Part shown: piece by piece, positions 61,101-64,000 of the stretch
Layout: every line of letters begins with the position of its first letter
How positions within the stretch are numbered: position 1 is the first letter of the stretch
From: Pararobbsia silviterrae
GTDB taxonomy: Bacteria > Pseudomonadota > Gammaproteobacteria > Burkholderiales > Burkholderiaceae
Direction: 5' to 3'
Length of the DNA: 64,000 bases
Assembly: GCF_003628125.1 (NCBI RefSeq)
Contig: NZ_RBZU01000004.1
Coordinates: 417,949-481,948 of the forward strand
Translations under genes and position numbers: made by a program
Notes under the pieces: model-generated
Database searches by the model: none
What the model was told of the DNA's origin: nothing
Seen by the model: only the letters and a program-made list of their open reading frames with translations

Positions 61101-61640
61101 TCATTTATGTTTTTCATTCTCTATATCGTACAATTTCTCAAGGTGAATGTATGCTTCGCAAAATACATTGTCGAATTCATTTGGCGTCAATTTAAATTCT
61201 CTGATGTTGGGGGAGTCAATATGTTTGTAAAGCATTCTTGCTTCGCTGATATCTTCAACTAGGAATATTTTCCAGGAATCGAATACGTCGACCGGGATGC
61301 GGACGTCGAAACAAGCTGATAAGGGGTCGCCTTGTGTGTATTGAGAGATGTCTGTGCTATTTTCTAAAAGGGAGTTAGATGTCAGCGAAAAAATTTTATC
61401 TTTTTCTAAATTAGCTAATGAGGGGCAAAATCTCTTCCCGCTGTCGTTGCGTATGTACGATGATTGAATCAAAACATCGCGTAGAGATGTTCCGAGATTG
61501 TAGTCGCCGACGATGTCACCTCCAATCCAGTAGCATATGCGTCCGAATAGCCAGATGTCGCCATAATTTTTGTCGAGTTTTAGGGTGACGGCAAATCTAT
61601 TTTTGTCTCCAATATGCGCGATTTCTTCCAGGGTATTCAT
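61101..61640 (-). CDS. Imm42-like immunity protein
   Basis: This protein is about 179 aa from ATG 61640; ATG 61655 and TTG 61670 are possible earlier starts with no better ribosome site. IGDKNRFAVTLKLDKNYGDIWLFGRICYWIGGDIVGDYNLGTSLRDVL matches the pattern of Imm42 immunity proteins. The gene is AT-rich and lies 39 bp downstream of the cognate-position immunity gene. It probably protects against a second toxin, either one carried by an earlier version of the locus or one made by neighbouring cells. Confidence 0.72.
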   Translation of the reverse strand: MNTLEEIAHIGDKNRFAVTLKLDKNYGDIWLFGRICYWIGGDIVGDYNLGTSLRDVLIQSSYIRNDSGKRFCPSLANLEKDKIFSLTSNSLLENSTDISQYTQGDPLSACFDVRIPVDVFDSWKIFLVEDISEARMLYKHIDSPNIREFKLTPNEFDNVFCEAYIHLEKLYDIENEKHK

Positions 61641-61679
61641 TTTGGATTGGATCATGCGTTTAATATACAATTTGTAAGA

Positions 61680-62114
61680 TCATGGTGTGGTGCAATCCTC
61701 GTAAAGCTTTGTTAATTTATAAATCAAATTTTGATTTTTGGGTTGATCAATTGCATTCCAGTTGTGCATGTCTAAATCCTCGAGAATTTTTGTTAATTTT
61801 GAGGTTCCGTTAAAGTACAATGCATTCCAAAGTATATCGATTGATATGTTGTTTGTCGGGTCTCCGTGTATTAATAAATCTTTGAGGCTTGTTGATTTCG
61901 AGCGTGCCATGACGATTGCGTGATGGGTGAGTTCTATGAGTTCGCATTTTATATTTATGCAAAGAAATTCAATTACTGCTTGCCTCCAAATTTCAGTGTT
62001 CCACCCGAATTGACCGCCCAAGTAATTTGAAAGGGCGTCATTGGGTGTAAAATCATCTAAGCTCGCAAAGATGAGTTGTTGTTGATAATCGATGGCGGGA
62101 AAGGTAAAAATCAT
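61680..62114 (-). CDS. cdiI: CDI immunity protein candidate (cognate to the CdiA-CT)
   Basis: The ATG overlaps the cdiA stop (ATGA), the usual place for cdiI. The 144-aa protein is acidic and AT-rich in codon use: FTFPAIDYQQQLIFASLDDFTPNDALSNYLGG, WRQAVIEFLCINIKCELIELTHH, ISIDILWNALYFN. No immunity family is recognised with certainty. The position makes it the most likely antidote for the toxin domain encoded just upstream. Confidence 0.75.
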   Translation of the reverse strand: MIFTFPAIDYQQQLIFASLDDFTPNDALSNYLGGQFGWNTEIWRQAVIEFLCINIKCELIELTHHAIVMARSKSTSLKDLLIHGDPTNNISIDILWNALYFNGTSKLTKILEDLDMHNWNAIDQPKNQNLIYKLTKLYEDCTTP

Positions 62115-64000
62115 TTGCTTGGAAATTTAAATTTGGCGGCTTTGCCATTGTTAATGTTTCGAATCGATGGGCTGCTAACTTCAACCGTCGCTGTTGTCGA
62201 GCGTGTCGCGGTCGACGCCTGGCCAGCAGGCCTATACGTGACGGCCGTCCCGTCAGGTAGGATAGCGACCCAGCTCCCCTCGCCTGTGATGTTATTCATA
62301 ACTTTGACCGGTGTCTGGCTGTTGAATGCTGCCTTTGCAAATTGCTCCGCGGTGACGTTCGGATTGTCACTCGCTTCCATTGAGATTGGTTTACCCCTGC
62401 CATCAATGCCGGCAGGTAACTCGCCGTTTTCCCCAAAAATGGAGGAAAAAATCTCGGCGCTTGCTGATGCGGGTTCCCTAGGCTGAGGGGCCGGATTGTT
62501 AGGATTTGGCGCCTCATTTGCGTTTTTTCTACTACTGATTAGTGTATTACTTGGCAGCTTCTCAGGTTCGTATCCTAATGTCGATACCGCACTCAACGCC
62601 TTGGAATCGACCAGCACAGTCCCCGGACTGGCCGTTGGCGGCTTTCCTCCGCCAGTACCGGCTACGGCATTTACCCCATTGGCGATGCCCTGAGCGATCA
62701 AGTCCGATGCAGGTTCAGACATCTTCGCCTGCGCATCGGCGTTCATGTGTTGGACGCTCTGATTGCCCCAATTGCTGACGGTGCCGGGTATGTCGCCGTA
62801 GGTCCATTTGGCCCAGTCGGCGAACCGGTCCAGCATCTGGCTTCCCGTTCCGCCCGTGCCATCGGAGTTCGTCGTGGCACGGTTGTAGAGGTCGGCGTTC
62901 GACGCCATGAAGGCGCCTGTACCACCTCCGGCGAGTCCGCCACCCATTCCCGCGAGGACGTTCGACACGGTGTTGCCGAGCGTCATCGAGCCGGTTGCGT
63001 CTCCGATGGAATCGGCCAGGCTGTTGAGCTTGCCCGCAAGCGATGCCGATACGCCTGCGCCCGCAGCGCCTTGCATCGCGCCGCCTAGACTGCCGCCACC
63101 GAGTCCACCCATGAGCGCACCGCCGGCGATATGCGCGAGCACGCGGCTCGTGCCGCCTTCGGCCCATGCTTGTGCGCTTGCCGTGTCGCCGGCTTCTAGG
63201 GCCGCTTCCATCTGCGCATTCGCATAAGCGCCGATACCTTGCGCAACGACCTGACCCGCCGCTTGTGCGGCCTGCATCATGTCGGCTTGCTTGGCGAGCA
63301 GGGTGCTCAGGTCCGGCGCTTCGGAGAGCGTGCCATTCAGATCCGAGGTCTCGCGACGGATCGATGTGATGTCTTGCTTCTGATTCGCCTGATCCGTGAT
63401 GTGGATCGCGCTCTCGCTGATCGCGCTCTTCGTCGTCGCGCGGCTATCGTCGCTGTCGTTTTGCGGCAGCATCGGCACGATGCCCCCGGCGCCGCTTACC
63501 GAGGCGGGCCCGGTTGCCTGGCCCGTCGAACCTACACCGCCTCCCGCGCTGATGCCGAAGCTCGACGCGTCAAGGCTCGAATGATTCTCGATGTCGGTGC
63601 TCGTGAGCGTATCTGTGCTCAGGCTGTTCTTTGATGCATCGGCGTCGCTTGCGAGATACGCACCCGTGAGCGTCGTATTGCCTTTGACGTTGATTTCGAA
63701 ACCACCCGAGCCCGCTTGAATACCGCTTTGCTCATTGACGCCCGCGTAGCTGCCGCGTGCATTGCCACCCGATACGCTTGCGCTCGCACTGCCGCCACCC
63801 TGGCTGATGCTTGCACCCGCGCTCATGCTCTGCTGACGCACTGCACTCGTGGTCGTGTCCTGCACGCTGGCGACGTTCAGATCGCCGCCAACGTCTGCAC
63901 TGATCGATGCACCCTTGACGTTGGCTCCGATGAGATTCGTGTCGCCACCCGAGTGGATCGATACGCTGTTCGCACCGCTCACGTGCGTGTTGTTCTGCAT
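62111..64000 (-). CDS. cdiA: CdiA-type filamentous haemagglutinin, C-terminal part with toxin domain (partial)
   Basis: The frame is open to the right edge, so only the last 629 residues are present and the Met at the edge is not a real start. The first 220 residues are FhaB-like repeats (GGDTNLIGANVKGASISADVGGDLNVAS). A pretoxin region follows, rich in Gly/Ala, ending in ASNADLYNR (N368-N373 of this fragment), which matches the N-x-(E/Q)-LYN-type junction of Burkholderia CdiA. The last 256 residues would be the variable toxin, ending GSWVAILPDGTAVTYRPAG and a lysine-rich tail (KAAKFKFPSK). Its activity is not recognised. GC content falls towards the 3' end. Confidence 0.85.
   Translation of the reverse strand: MQNNTHVSGANSVSIHSGGDTNLIGANVKGASISADVGGDLNVASVQDTTTSAVRQQSMSAGASISQGGGSASASVSGGNARGSYAGVNEQSGIQAGSGGFEINVKGNTTLTGAYLASDADASKNSLSTDTLTSTDIENHSSLDASSFGISAGGGVGSTGQATGPASVSGAGGIVPMLPQNDSDDSRATTKSAISESAIHITDQANQKQDITSIRRETSDLNGTLSEAPDLSTLLAKQADMMQAAQAAGQVVAQGIGAYANAQMEAALEAGDTASAQAWAEGGTSRVLAHIAGGALMGGLGGGSLGGAMQGAAGAGVSASLAGKLNSLADSIGDATGSMTLGNTVSNVLAGMGGGLAGGGTGAFMASNADLYNRATTNSDGTGGTGSQMLDRFADWAKWTYGDIPGTVSNWGNQSVQHMNADAQAKMSEPASDLIAQGIANGVNAVAGTGGGKPPTASPGTVLVDSKALSAVSTLGYEPEKLPSNTLISSRKNANEAPNPNNPAPQPREPASASAEIFSSIFGENGELPAGIDGRGKPISMEASDNPNVTAEQFAKAAFNSQTPVKVMNNITGEGSWVAILPDGTAVTYRPAGQASTATRSTTATVEVSSPSIRNINNGKAAKFKFPSK

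Noticed and set aside
60718..61146. Plus-strand ORF after the EamA gene
   Set aside because: Overlaps the EamA end in another frame, lacks a ribosome site and has no domain; the minus-strand remnant reads more like protein.
1..64000. tRNA, rRNA, CRISPR arrays, insertion sequences and phage integrase genes
   Set aside because: None could be recognised: no cloverleaf-like tRNA ends, no regular repeat-spacer arrays and no transposase or integrase motifs. The eCIS cluster was considered as a prophage or tailocin but has the AAA+ ATPase, DUF4255 and tape-measure genes of eCIS and no lysis or replication genes.

Overview
The window is high-GC DNA from what looks like a Burkholderiales bacterium (Burkholderia/Paraburkholderia-like). 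The grounds are a DUF4148 secreted protein, a Burkholderia-type CdiA with an N-x-x-LYN-like junction, a cat/ben cluster with a CatR/BenM-type regulator, and many LysR, IclR, GntR and AraC regulators. All calls come from reading translations and motifs by eye; no database search was run.

Region 1 (1-16192) is most of an extracellular contractile injection system (eCIS; Afp/PVC-like). All genes lie on the plus strand, many joined by 4-bp start/stop overlaps. The order is: sheath (cut by the window edge), second sheath, tube, a 56-aa DUF5908-like protein, LysM-type tube/baseplate adaptor, VgrG-like spike, gp25-like wedge, candidate spike tip, two large baseplate proteins, tail fibre, tape measure, AAA+ ATPase and DUF4255 cap protein. 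No effector is recognisable; an AraC-type regulator follows.

Region 2 (17400-24870) holds a small exported protein, an AtuA-like (DUF1446) gene pair with a CitMHS transporter and a divergent LysR regulator, a Gly/Ser-rich exported protein and a tannase/feruloyl esterase. A 26-bp box, 23/26 conserved, lies in the same orientation upstream of both the CitMHS and the tannase genes, so the two are probably co-regulated.

Region 3 (25017-28214) is a two-component system with a third, translationally coupled response regulator whose receiver lacks key residues, followed by a DUF4148 gene. Region 4 (28256-35710) is an eight-gene minus-strand operon: GntR regulator, AprA-like flavoprotein, AprB-like ferredoxin, SsuABC/TauABC-type ABC transporter (its binding protein carries an extra C-terminal domain), HEAT-repeat protein and DUF971 protein, ending at a 14-bp perfect stem. 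Region 5 (36029-41554) is one giant kinase-like/ATPase/GAF/PAS/histidine-kinase protein.

Region 6 (41698-47969) has an IclR regulator, a Gfo/Idh/MocA oxidoreductase, an orphan Tat-exported LivK-type binding protein, a shikimate-dehydrogenase-like protein and a KstD-like flavoprotein. It looks like a catabolic island of unknown substrate. Region 7 (47982-55424) is the catechol ortho-cleavage and benzoate dioxygenase cluster, catR | catB-catC-catA-benA-benB-benC-benD, which takes benzoate to muconolactone and onward. Region 8 (55471-60764) has two tandem dynamin-like GTPases, a DUF1326/DUF2182 pair and an EamA-family transporter.

Region 9 (60810-64000, minus strand) is the 3' end of a contact-dependent inhibition (CDI) locus: the CdiA C-terminus, an overlapping AT-rich immunity gene, an Imm42-like second immunity gene and a degraded ORF. 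The best candidates for something undescribed are the tandem dynamin-like pair, the eCIS with its swapped-looking fibre tip, the CDI toxin/immunity module, and the AprAB-like/ABC operon.
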